Positions 1-6,138 of a stretch of 38,156 nt of DNA are shown here, one piece after another. The stretch covers positions 1-38,156 of IMG/VR virus record IMGVR_UViG_3300036770_000748. The stretch is one strand, 5' to 3'. How positions within the stretch are numbered: the stretch's first letter is position 1; each line of letters starts with the position of its first letter. A program made the translations under genes and the position numbers. Below the pieces are notes generated by a model. That model made no database searches, had not been told where the DNA came from, and saw only the letters and a program-made list of their open reading frames with translations. Origin of the DNA: a virus.

Positions 1-74
1 GTCGGAAGTTGTGGCACGCCACCGAATGCGACGAGCGCAAGCACGACCGCCGCGATGATTCGTGCGTAGGTCAT
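1..74 (-). CDS. Partial: N-terminus of the small membrane-anchored protein complete at 37084..37554
   Basis: Only the first 24 codons are here, reading MTYARIIAAVVLALVAFGGV onward: a hydrophobic signal or anchor segment. The gene runs off the left edge. The same sequence, identical over this stretch, opens the complete 156-residue gene at the right end. Its ATG overlaps the stop of the preceding gene (ATGA), so the two are probably translationally coupled. Confidence 0.8.
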   Translation of the reverse strand, partial: MTYARIIAAVVLALVAFGGVPQLP

Positions 75-343
75 TTCTTCGCCTTGGGTTGGTTGCCCAA
101 CATCACGTCGAGCAGCTGCTGACACAGCGCCACGCCGTCCACCAGGCCCGCAGCCCGCAGCTTGTTGGCAAGCTCGAGGACCGTACGCATTTCTGCGATG
201 CCGACTCCGGTGGCTTCGGGGGCGGCTTCTGGTCGACTCTCTCGGAGCCAGGCGGATGCTTTGCGGTAGCCAGCCATGATTGCTGGCGAAGCAACGAGAG
301 CCAGAGCCGCCAGCCCGGCAACAAGTCGAAGCGCATCGGTCAT
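71..343 (-). CDS. Small single-pass membrane protein, holin/spanin-region candidate (90 aa)
   Basis: The start is taken at 343, where the ATG overlaps the TGA of the upstream gene (ATGA). An in-frame start 11 codons earlier would lie inside that gene. Residues 1-25 form one hydrophobic helix (MTDALRLVAGLAALALVASP), followed by a charged Pro/Glu-rich linker and a helical C-terminus ending in basic PKAKK. I do not recognise the family. Its place just before a run of membrane proteins, a peptidase and a lipoprotein suggests the lysis or envelope module (inference). The right-end allele differs at 6 residues, mostly conservative changes in the membrane helix. Confidence 0.75.
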   Translation of the reverse strand: MTDALRLVAGLAALALVASPAIMAGYRKASAWLRESRPEAAPEATGVGIAEMRTVLELANKLRAAGLVDGVALCQQLLDVMLGNQPKAKK

Positions 344-642
344 CGCTTGAGCGCCTCCACTTGCAGCAGGCACCAACGAACCAATGCCTCGCCTTCGGGT
401 GTCCGCAGGACTGCTGCGACGTGCCGCACAAGCTCGTCATCGACGCTGGAGTTGGTCTTGCTGGCGAGCCACTCGCAGGCGTCGGCGATGATGAGTCCAC
501 GCTTGAAAGGATCTGACTCCTGGGTGAACCGCTGCCCGTATCCGATCAGCGGTGCAAACGAATTGAGCAGGGCGATTTTCTGCCAGATGGACAGCGAATC
601 GCCGTACTGCTGGGCTTCGCTGGCGGTCATCTCAAAACTCAT
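340..642 (-). CDS. Conserved hypothetical protein (100 aa)
   Basis: A soluble, probably all-helical protein (MSFEMTASEAQQYGDSLSIWQKIALLNSF...). There is no recognisable domain or catalytic motif. The ATG overlaps the stop of the preceding gene by four bases (ATGA), and the stop overlaps the next start in the same way, so it belongs to a tightly coupled cluster. The second allele at the right end carries 12 base changes but only 2 residue changes (S65A, V67A). This indicates purifying selection and supports a real gene. Confidence 0.78.
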   Translation of the reverse strand: MSFEMTASEAQQYGDSLSIWQKIALLNSFAPLIGYGQRFTQESDPFKRGLIIADACEWLASKTNSSVDDELVRHVAAVLRTPEGEALVRWCLLQVEALKR

Positions 643-908
643 GCGGCACCTCCGTCCTTTGAGTCTGCCGCAGAATCGTCATCCTCTTGCAGTTCCGGGT
701 TCATTGACTCGTTGAGGTACTGAAACAGAAAGTGAAACGTGTCCGCCGTCTCGTCTTTGGCGTCCTTTGTGTCGAGCCGAAACGGGTAGCGAAAATGGTC
801 GAAATCCTTGATCACACCGTCGCCTTCGCACAGGTACAAGCTCACGTACTTGCGTGAAAAGTCGATGACGATCTTGCCCAAGATCGGATCGCATTGCGGA
901 TCATTCAT
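639..908 (-). CDS. Hypothetical acidic protein (89 aa)
   Basis: Begins MNDPQCDPILGKIVIDFSRK and ends in a strongly acidic, probably disordered tail (QEDDDSAADSKDGG). The N-terminal half looks like a small alternating beta fold with several aromatic residues; I recognise no family. The start overlaps the stop of the upstream HTH gene by 8 bases, and its own stop forms ATGA with the next gene. Being second in a coupled run suggests a minor accessory role. Confidence 0.72.
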   Translation of the reverse strand: MNDPQCDPILGKIVIDFSRKYVSLYLCEGDGVIKDFDHFRYPFRLDTKDAKDETADTFHFLFQYLNESMNPELQEDDDSAADSKDGGAA

Positions 909-1260
909 CGACAGGCTCCGTGACGATGTCGATGGCTTCGTCAGGCGTCGAAAAGACGTGCAGCCGGTACGGGGTCAGCTTCACCACGCGCCGGTCCTGT
1001 TCGGTGCGATCGTCCCACCGCGACCGGATCTCGGCTGAACGCTGGATGATCTCCTTCGGCGTCGGGTCTCGGTACTCGCTGCGTTTTGGCTTGAAGCGAA
1101 ACCGCCTGTCATGGCGTGGCTCCAGCGGCACGACGGCCTTCAGCCTGATCAGTTGATCCTTCGTGATCGACCAGTGCGTACAGATCGCCGCCATCGCCGA
1201 GTGGGAATCCCACTGCAACTTGAGCGTGGCGAAGTCAATCTTTGTCGTGTTCCCCGCCAT
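901..1260 (-). CDS. Small HTH-type DNA-binding protein (119 aa)
   Basis: Residues about 8-45 resemble a helix-turn-helix (MAAICTHWSITKDQLIRLK). The C-terminal half is basic and polar (KEIIQRSAEIRSRWDDRTEQDRR). The architecture, an N-terminal HTH followed by an R/E-rich helix, is the same as the 106-residue protein at 2662..2982, so the two may be distant paralogues. The start overlaps the end of the glycosyltransferase gene by 26 bases. A role as a phage transcriptional regulator is plausible but inferred from the fold pattern only. Confidence 0.65.
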   Translation of the reverse strand: MAGNTTKIDFATLKLQWDSHSAMAAICTHWSITKDQLIRLKAVVPLEPRHDRRFRFKPKRSEYRDPTPKEIIQRSAEIRSRWDDRTEQDRRVVKLTPYRLHVFSTPDEAIDIVTEPVDE

Positions 1261-2125
1261 CGTTCACCCACGACATGACGCACCGCTGCGCCGGATTCAG
1301 ATACAAGTGCTGCCCTGTCGCCTTGGCAATCGACTCATGAAAAGGCACGTGTTCGCAGTCTGAACCGTCGTACGTGCCAGCCAGAAACGCTTCCGTGCGA
1401 TAGATCGCCAGCCCGCCCATGGCCGACTTCACCAGCACAGGCGGCGAACCGACAGGCGGCAGCCAGTGGTGCTTCCAGCCGCCGCAGCCAGCGGTGTAGT
1501 CATCCCAGTAGGAATTGAGACGCAACGCCCACGCATCGTAATGCAGCCATGCGTTGGTTCTGCGTGTGTGCCCTTCGGCGTTGGTCTCAAAGGCAGGGTG
1601 TTCCATGAGCGACACGCTCGCCATGCCATAGGCGCCCGGCAGTTCCACGAGCCAGCCGATGCCGTTCAGCACGCCGACGTGTGACCACCCGCCCCACTGA
1701 TCGAAATCGATGACCACGACGTAGTCGGAGTCGGCGGCGTAGTCTCTCACCCACCGCTGGCAGGCATCTCGGTACTCGGCAAGTGCCTGCGTCCGGCGAC
1801 CGGCGAACTCGGTGCTGTACTGTTTTCGATCCAGCCGCTGGCTTGTGAACGTCGCACGCTGGTGCTGACGGCAGAAGTCCGCAAGCACCTGATCGGTCTG
1901 GTCCGTGTTGTCGTTGGTCTCGATGTGAAGCCACCATTCGGCGCAGGCTTCCGAAAGAAACAACAGCCGCTGAAGGTTGGCGGCAAGCCGCTTGGCACAG
2001 TTGCGGGCCAGCCCGACAAACGTGACCTTCGAGAATCCCAAGTTTGCCTTGCCTTCGCGCACGCGAAAAGCGAAGTCTTCGGCGAACGGCTCGAGCGGGT
2101 AGATCAGCTGGTCTGGCACGTTCAT
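1235..2125 (-). CDS. Glycosyltransferase-like protein, GT-A type (296 aa)
   Basis: Central motif VVVIDFDQWGGW (D140-F-D142) is a DxD nucleotide-sugar/metal site. It is preceded by an N-terminal part resembling a Rossmann-like region with ETNDNTDQTDQ and an arginine-rich helix. Downstream is SAMGGLAIYRTEAFL...DCEHVPFH, the acceptor-side pattern of GT-A glycosyltransferases. It probably transfers a sugar from an activated donor to a phage or host target; the substrate is not predictable. It sits between the RusA gene and small accessory genes, away from the two other glycosyltransferase genes in the structural region. Its ATG overlaps the RusA stop (ATGA). The family call is strong, the target unknown. 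Confidence 0.78.
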   Translation of the reverse strand: MNVPDQLIYPLEPFAEDFAFRVREGKANLGFSKVTFVGLARNCAKRLAANLQRLLFLSEACAEWWLHIETNDNTDQTDQVLADFCRQHQRATFTSQRLDRKQYSTEFAGRRTQALAEYRDACQRWVRDYAADSDYVVVIDFDQWGGWSHVGVLNGIGWLVELPGAYGMASVSLMEHPAFETNAEGHTRRTNAWLHYDAWALRLNSYWDDYTAGCGGWKHHWLPPVGSPPVLVKSAMGGLAIYRTEAFLAGTYDGSDCEHVPFHESIAKATGQHLYLNPAQRCVMSWVNDGGEHDKD

Positions 2126-2526
2126 GTGATTCGCACGGTCGTGCGTGCCTCGCCGCCGTAAGACTTCTCGATCACCAACCGCTTCACCTGCGTGTCATCG
2201 CCAAGGACCGGCCCGATAGCGTCGAGTACCGCCTTGCCGATGTTGTCCACGTCGGGCCTCGGCAGCTGCGGCGCGGTCTTCCTCGTGGCACCCTTGGCGG
2301 TCAGGTGGCTTTTCGGTCTGGCGAAGACGGCATCAATGATCACCTCGACGGTGCCGGTGTACGGACGCAGACCGGCATCGACCGCCGCCAGTTGGATCGA
2401 CTTGCGGTAGGCGTGGATGGGGTGCTTGGCTTCGACGTAGGCACGACCGAAGCCGCCGCGTGTCGAAATCTTTGGGCGCGGCTGCGGCACGGGATCGCCT
2501 GGAACGGAGAACGTGACCGTTTTCAT
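2122..2526 (-). CDS. rusA: RusA-type Holliday junction resolvase
   Basis: Endonuclease that resolves Holliday junctions and branched DNA during phage recombination and before packaging. At 134 residues it has the usual RusA length. It opens with the family's substrate loop VPGDPVPQPRPK and carries the metal-binding acid cluster RPDVDNIGKAVLDAI (D92, D94, D102), with D110/D111 in LGDDTQV. It lies in the replication/recombination operon with RecT, an SF2 helicase and the sliding clamp. The glycosyltransferase gene follows with an ATGA overlap. Confidence 0.92.
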   Translation of the reverse strand: MKTVTFSVPGDPVPQPRPKISTRGGFGRAYVEAKHPIHAYRKSIQLAAVDAGLRPYTGTVEVIIDAVFARPKSHLTAKGATRKTAPQLPRPDVDNIGKAVLDAIGPVLGDDTQVKRLVIEKSYGGEARTTVRIT

Positions 2527-2548
2527 TCCGCCGAGAATGGCGGCGGTG

Positions 2549-2695
2549 TCAAGTTTTCGCGGCGTAGTACAGCCCGATGTTCGCGAATGCGTAGCCGATG
2601 TATGCGACGGCCAGCGCGTACCGTCCGTGGTACATCAGGTCACAAGCGACATAGGCGTAGATCACGCCTGTGATTGCGATAAGCGACGGAGCCAT
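2549..2695 (-). CDS. Small two-helix membrane protein (48 aa)
   Basis: Reads MAPSLIAITGVIYAYVACDL, then a short loop with basic residues, then a second hydrophobic helix (VAYIGYAFANIGLYY). It has an excellent ribosome-binding site, AGGAGG seven bases before the ATG. It overlaps the end of the upstream HTH gene by 34 bases and ends 22 bases before rusA. Tiny two-helix proteins of this form (ITGVIY...GYA..N.GL) are frequent in environmental phages; no function is known to me. The good Shine-Dalgarno and coherent membrane topology support a real gene. Confidence 0.68.
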   Translation of the reverse strand: MAPSLIAITGVIYAYVACDLMYHGRYALAVAYIGYAFANIGLYYAAKT

Positions 2696-2982
2696 GCTTG
2701 ATCCTCCTGCCACACGCGACAGCGTGTCTGGTCTTCTGTTTCGCCACGACGCTTTGCGAAGTGTGCCGCCCTTACTTCAGCCTTTCGTTCCTCGATCTCG
2801 TCAGGCGTCGGATCGTTCGTCGGTGCCGCGTACTGCCGTGGCCGGTTTGGCAGCTTGTGCCGTTCCTTGAGTTTGTGAATGAACGACTCAGTGACGCCAA
2901 GGCAGGCGGCGATCTCGCTATAAGACGCGCCGCCTGCCCATAGGCGAAACAAATCCGTGACGCTGTAGGCAGTTCTCCGCAT
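2662..2982 (-). CDS. HTH DNA-binding protein (106 aa)
   Basis: Residues about 8-45 form a helix-turn-helix: VTDLFRLWAGGASYSEIAACLGVTESFIHKLKERHKLP. The pattern A..LGVT.s.i..l...H.LP is typical of GcrA/transposase-like HTH domains. The C-terminal half is charged (EEIEERKAEVRAAHFAKRRGETEDQ). It begins four bases after the sliding-clamp stop, so it is co-transcribed with replication genes. Likely a phage regulator or DNA-recognition factor; the DNA target is unknown. It is similar in layout to the protein at 901..1260. Confidence 0.7.
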   Translation of the reverse strand: MRRTAYSVTDLFRLWAGGASYSEIAACLGVTESFIHKLKERHKLPNRPRQYAAPTNDPTPDEIEERKAEVRAAHFAKRRGETEDQTRCRVWQEDQAWLRRLSQSQA

Positions 2983-2986
2983 GTCC

Positions 2987-4093
2987 TCAGTCGGTGGCTA
3001 GTGGCATGATCACCGAAGCGATGCTTTCGGCTCGAAAGATCACCGCGTCTCCGGGGCCAGCCGCCTCGATCGTGATCGGCTCGGCGTCATCCACGCTACG
3101 AAGCAAGTCAACCACGAACGCAGGATCGAGCTTCACCGTCGCGGCCTGCCCGAAGTCCACCAGCGGGCAGGTCACACTCGACTGCCCAGCCTCGGAACTC
3201 TGTGCCGTCAGGTGCATCCCGTCCGCAGTGATGGCAAAAGTGACTCCCTTGCTCTGCTCGCTGGTGACTATTGCCGCCTGACGGGTAGCCGCCAGAAGTT
3301 CTGGCACTGCCACAGCCGAAGGCTTGGCGTCACGCTCGGGAAACACGTCACGCCACCGTGGGAACCGCCCTTCCACAAGCCGTGCCGTCACCGTCGTGCC
3401 CTCGATGCTGGCGACCACTTCGCTAGTCGTGGCTTCAAGCTGCACGCTCCACTCAGCGTTCCACGCCAGTGATGCCATCGCGTTGATCGCCCGGTCAGGA
3501 ATCAACGTGGTGCCATCGTCGGTCGCCTGATCCACGTCAATCTCGTAGGTGGCAAGCCGCCTGCCATCCGTTCCCACGAGCGTTACAACGCCGTCCTTCA
3601 TCTCGACGAGCACCGCCCCCAAGGCATAGCGGCTCGACTCGCTGTCGGTCGCGTAGGACACTGCCCGCACCGCCCGGACGAACTGATCCGCAGGAAGTCG
3701 GCAGATCGGCTTCGTGTCTGTCGGCTCCCACGTCGGAAACTCGGCGGCGTCCTCAGTCGGCAACGTCCACGTGCCGCCGCCGACGTTCACCGTGCAGCTG
3801 CTGCCACTCGGCGTGATCGTCACCTCGTCGGCGTTGGGACAGGCGTTGAGGATCGCCTGCAACCGCGCGAACGGCAACAGGATCGGATCGCCGTGCCAAT
3901 CAAGTTCGACCTGAATCTGCAACTCTAGGTCGGTGGCAGTCAGAAGTCCGTCACCAAGCCGGACGTTTTGCAGGATCGGCTTGGGGCTGCGAGTTGGCAC
4001 AGCCGTTTTTACGGCAGCCAGCGCCGCCTTCAGGTTGCTGGCTGAAAGCGACGTGCCAGTTCTTTTTTTCGTCTTCGTTGCTGTTGCGGTCAT
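2987..4093 (-). CDS. dnaN: DNA polymerase III beta sliding clamp homologue
   Basis: At 368 residues it has the full three-domain length of bacterial beta clamps. Recognisable signatures in order are PTRSPKPILQNVRL and TATDLELQI (domain 1), RYALGAVLVEM with LVGTDGRRLATYEI (domain 2), EGRFPRWRDVFP, and a C-terminus ending SVIMPLATD, matching the family's terminal IMP-L motif. The clamp ring tethers polymerase to DNA. I found no polymerase or clamp loader here, so it must be loaded by host machinery (inference). The start at 4093 has AAAGGAA seven bases upstream. About 14 extra N-terminal residues (MTATATKTKKRTGT) precede the normal clamp start. Confidence 0.93.
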   Translation of the reverse strand: MTATATKTKKRTGTSLSASNLKAALAAVKTAVPTRSPKPILQNVRLGDGLLTATDLELQIQVELDWHGDPILLPFARLQAILNACPNADEVTITPSGSSCTVNVGGGTWTLPTEDAAEFPTWEPTDTKPICRLPADQFVRAVRAVSYATDSESSRYALGAVLVEMKDGVVTLVGTDGRRLATYEIDVDQATDDGTTLIPDRAINAMASLAWNAEWSVQLEATTSEVVASIEGTTVTARLVEGRFPRWRDVFPERDAKPSAVAVPELLAATRQAAIVTSEQSKGVTFAITADGMHLTAQSSEAGQSSVTCPLVDFGQAATVKLDPAFVVDLLRSVDDAEPITIEAAGPGDAVIFRAESIASVIMPLATD

Positions 4094-4199
4094 GTCTCGA
4101 TTCCTTTCGTAGAGATGCGCCCACGGCAATGCCGAGAGCGAAAGTCAGTCCGTTCACCATCACTCCCACGCCGACAAGCGTGAGTTGTTCGATCGTCAT
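3951..4199 (-). CDS. Small membrane protein overlapping the clamp gene (82 aa)
   Basis: Starts with an ATG overlapping the previous stop (ATGA) and opens with a clear hydrophobic helix, MTIEQLTLVGVGVMVNGLTF onward to residue 28, then RKESRHDRNSNEDEKK. The first 35 codons lie in otherwise non-coding space before dnaN and look genuine. The remaining 47 codons run out of frame through the first 143 bases of dnaN and have low-complexity, shadow-like composition. An authentic gene with an unusually long overlap is my preferred reading; function unknown. Confidence 0.5.
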   Translation of the reverse strand: MTIEQLTLVGVGVMVNGLTFALGIAVGASLRKESRHDRNSNEDEKKNWHVAFSQQPEGGAGCRKNGCANSQPQADPAKRPAW

Positions 4200-4444
4200 G
4201 CCGCCCCGCCTTTCTGACCGGCGAGCGACTTGATGTACGCAGCCATGCGTGCTGCGTCGGCCTCGATCTTCTCGATCAGCCTCGCCTGACGCATCAGACG
4301 CACGTTCATGCCACGGATCGTGTCAGCACCCATCTCGCACAGCAGGCGGGTGTCATCGTCAACGTCATCGTCCCACGAGCGGATCGCCAGCATGTCGGCG
4401 ACGATCAGCGGCGGCTGCAAGTCGTATGGCTTCTCCTCGTTCAC
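4196..4444 (-). CDS. Hypothetical protein (82 aa)
   Basis: A soluble acidic/helical protein (NEEKPYDLQPPLIVADMLAIRSWDDDVDDDTRLL...) with a C-terminal helix rich in alanine and lysine. It starts with GTG whose last bases form the TGA of the upstream LexA-like gene (GTGA), and its own stop overlaps the next ATG. I recognise no domain. It sits between the LexA-type DNA-binding protein and the clamp, within the replication operon. Confidence 0.65.
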   Translation of the reverse strand: MNEEKPYDLQPPLIVADMLAIRSWDDDVDDDTRLLCEMGADTIRGMNVRLMRQARLIEKIEADAARMAAYIKSLAGQKGGAA

Positions 4445-4686
4445 TTCACACCTCCGATGGGGCGGATCGTGCGGCAGTGCCTATCGCTCCACGTCAGCCA
4501 ACCCTTCTTTCGCAACGGGTGCAGGTGGCACATTGCACCGTTCGGCGACCGGAAACTAAACGCCGCCATGAGTTCACGGATCGTCGGCGAGTAGCCTCGG
4601 CTCTCGCAGTACTCGACCACCCAGTCGTACACGGCGCGCTGCTTGGCAGTGACTTCGGACGGTGGCTTCTCGATGGTTTCGGTCAT
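4441..4686 (-). CDS. LexA-type winged-helix DNA-binding protein without peptidase domain (81 aa)
   Basis: Nearly the whole protein is a LexA N-terminal winged helix: VTAKQRAVYDWVVEYCESRG, then YSPTIRELMAAFSFRSPNGAMCHL, then the wing. LexA proteins continue with an S24 self-cleaving domain of roughly 120 residues; here translation stops at the end of the DNA-binding domain. It therefore could not be cleaved through RecA in the usual way. It may be a constitutive repressor of SOS-like boxes, or a competitor of host LexA (inference). The leader around the start codon is shared word for word with the gene at 8161..8484. Confidence 0.85.
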   Translation of the reverse strand: MTETIEKPPSEVTAKQRAVYDWVVEYCESRGYSPTIRELMAAFSFRSPNGAMCHLHPLRKKGWLTWSDRHCRTIRPIGGVK

Positions 4687-4700
4687 GGGAATCCTTTCCG
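4683..4700 (-). promoter_or_regulatory. Shared translation-initiation element, copy 1
   Basis: The 18 bases CGGAAAGGATTCCCATGA (minus strand) contain the Shine-Dalgarno AAAGGA and the start codon of the LexA-like gene. The identical 18 bases recur at 8481..8498 at the start of another winged-helix gene. The identity extends past a minimal ribosome-binding site, suggesting recent duplication of the leader or a shared control element. Confidence 0.6.
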
Positions 4701-5516
4701 CTAGGTTGTGACCTTCGATGCAAGCGCACGACGTGTACGCTCGAATGCCTCTGCTGCCTCGCCAGTGAATCCACGAGGCGGCGGCGGTTCTTCGCCAAAG
4801 TCGGCACGACGCTTGCCGCCTTTCTTCTCGTCGTACGTGCCGCCAAGGCAGTGCAGCACGAACTCAGGACCGCAGAACTGCGACAGCGATACTGGCGTGT
4901 CAAAGTACCGGCACCGCTTCAGACGCTCGATCGCGTCTGGGTACATGGCAACCCAGTCGGGATCGGCCAGCCGGTCAACGGCCTTGGGTGGCGGGTTGAC
5001 AGGCTTCCACGGCTTGCCGCTGCCGTGGTTCCAGAGTTTCCTCAGTGCCTGCCACGCCTGCTTGTCGAAGCCATCACGCGGAAGAGGAGGAATACTCTTC
5101 TTCTTCTCTTCTTCTTCTCTGGTCCGGTTTCTGTCCGGTTGCGAACCGGACAAAATCCGGACATCACCCGGACAGGCCCTTTCTGCGGCCTTCCGTTTGG
5201 CGTCAAGTGCCCTAGATTTCGCGGTGTCGCTGCAATGCCGGTCAAAGCGCGGGAATGACAATCCGCCGTCGCATTCAGCCAGCCAGCCCACCCTGACAAG
5301 GGCGGCACCGAATCCTTCGCACCGAGCCAAACGATCAACCCAGCCGAGTCCAACGCCTTCGGCGTGCCCGTCGTGGGTGTGCCTGTCCGCCCATGACCAT
5401 AGGCGGAACAGTTTTCCGATCACGGCGTCGTCATCGAGCTGGACGATGTCGGCCAGGCGGATGACGGCAGGGTCATCAGCAAGGTCGTGCCGCATTTTCA
5501 GCCACTCACCGGCCAT
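4701..5516 (-). CDS. Replication initiation/replisome organiser protein (271 aa)
   Basis: The start at 5516 overlaps the upstream stop by 11 bases. The N-terminal domain, MAGEWLKMRHDLADDPAVIR then ADIVQLDDDAVIGKLFRLWSWADRHT, is the winged-helix pattern of phage replication proteins (O/DnaD-like), followed by WVDR and FPRFDRHCSDTAKSRALDAKRKAAERA. A low-complexity linker (about TREEEEKKKS) separates a C-terminal domain of unknown type. Known relatives bind the phage origin and recruit the host helicase. Here it sits between the SF2 helicase region and the clamp, as expected for an initiator. The origin itself was not identified. Confidence 0.75.
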   Translation of the reverse strand: MAGEWLKMRHDLADDPAVIRLADIVQLDDDAVIGKLFRLWSWADRHTHDGHAEGVGLGWVDRLARCEGFGAALVRVGWLAECDGGLSFPRFDRHCSDTAKSRALDAKRKAAERACPGDVRILSGSQPDRNRTREEEEKKKSIPPLPRDGFDKQAWQALRKLWNHGSGKPWKPVNPPPKAVDRLADPDWVAMYPDAIERLKRCRYFDTPVSLSQFCGPEFVLHCLGGTYDEKKGGKRRADFGEEPPPPRGFTGEAAEAFERTRRALASKVTT

Positions 5517-6138
5517 GGCCGATTTCCTCCATGAACGTGCGGCGGTCGGCATCCGATGCCTTGGCCCATAGCTTGCGAAGTTGATCGAGCACGCTGGGCA
5601 ACTTGACGATTCCAGCGGCGATGGCGGCGCGGCGGACGCTGCCAAACTCGCCGGCCTCGTAGCGGTCGAGCCAATCGCCACCGAGACGGGCAAGGCGACG
5701 CAGGAGGTATGCAGAGCCTGTGCCCTGCGTTGCCTCCTCATTATCTGATAATGGGGAGCGGTGTTTTCCAGGCACGACCGTCTCGGCCTGCATTCTGGCC
5801 GTACTAGCCTGATGCCTTCGCACGTCGTCAGCAGTCACTGTGCCCGTGTGGCCGACGGCGACGAGGCTCGCGTAACCGTCACGCAACTGCTGAACGAACG
5901 CCGGGCTTATGCGGCAGCGGTTCTCAACCAGCCGCTCCATGTCGGGCTCGCTAAGGTACTTCCACGCTTGATGCGTCCGCAGATCGTCGAGGTACTCAAA
6001 AGCCTTTCGCAGGTCCGTCTCAAACAGCGAGCGGAGCCGCCAGACCTTCTTCTCTACCACTTGAGCGCGAACGTCCTCTGGCACCTGGTCCAGCGGCATG
6101 GACTCGTCGGCGTCGGTTGTGACTTTTAGTCGAGCCAA
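5506..6138 (-). CDS. Conserved phage protein of unknown function (210 aa)
   Basis: I place the start at a TTG (6138) because AAGGGGGTG lies just upstream; the first ATG, at 6099, has no good site. It overlaps the helicase stop by 13 bases. The N-terminal half is helical and charged, the middle includes a polar linker, and the C-terminus (WLDRYEAGEFGSVRRAAIAAGIVK then LRKLWAKASDADRRTFMEEI) resembles a small helical domain common in phage replication regions. Placement between helicase and initiator suggests a replication accessory role (inference). Confidence 0.68.
   Translation of the reverse strand: MARLKVTTDADESMPLDQVPEDVRAQVVEKKVWRLRSLFETDLRKAFEYLDDLRTHQAWKYLSEPDMERLVENRCRISPAFVQQLRDGYASLVAVGHTGTVTADDVRRHQASTARMQAETVVPGKHRSPLSDNEEATQGTGSAYLLRRLARLGGDWLDRYEAGEFGSVRRAAIAAGIVKLPSVLDQLRKLWAKASDADRRTFMEEIGHGR

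Larger units (their letters stand above)
1..676. repeat. Left copy of the end-to-end repeat (variant A)
   Basis: Aligns without gaps to 37481-38156. Bases 1-127 and 578-676 are identical; 25 substitutions lie between 128 and 577. Within the two complete genes covered, 13 substitutions cause 6 amino-acid changes in one and 12 cause only 2 in the other. Both copies are therefore functional alleles, not decaying duplicates. The simplest reading is one locus of a circular or circularly permuted genome, recorded twice from two strains. Confidence 0.93.

Noticed and set aside
62-715. Long plus-strand open frames, here 217 residues, and many similar ones elsewhere
   Set aside because: They run antisense to coupled minus-strand genes with better ribosome-binding sites and family matches, lack plausible domains, and are explained by high GC.
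5086-5136. TC-rich simple sequence (cttcttcttctct) as a regulatory repeat
   Set aside because: It lies inside the replication-initiator gene and simply encodes the EEEEKKK linker.
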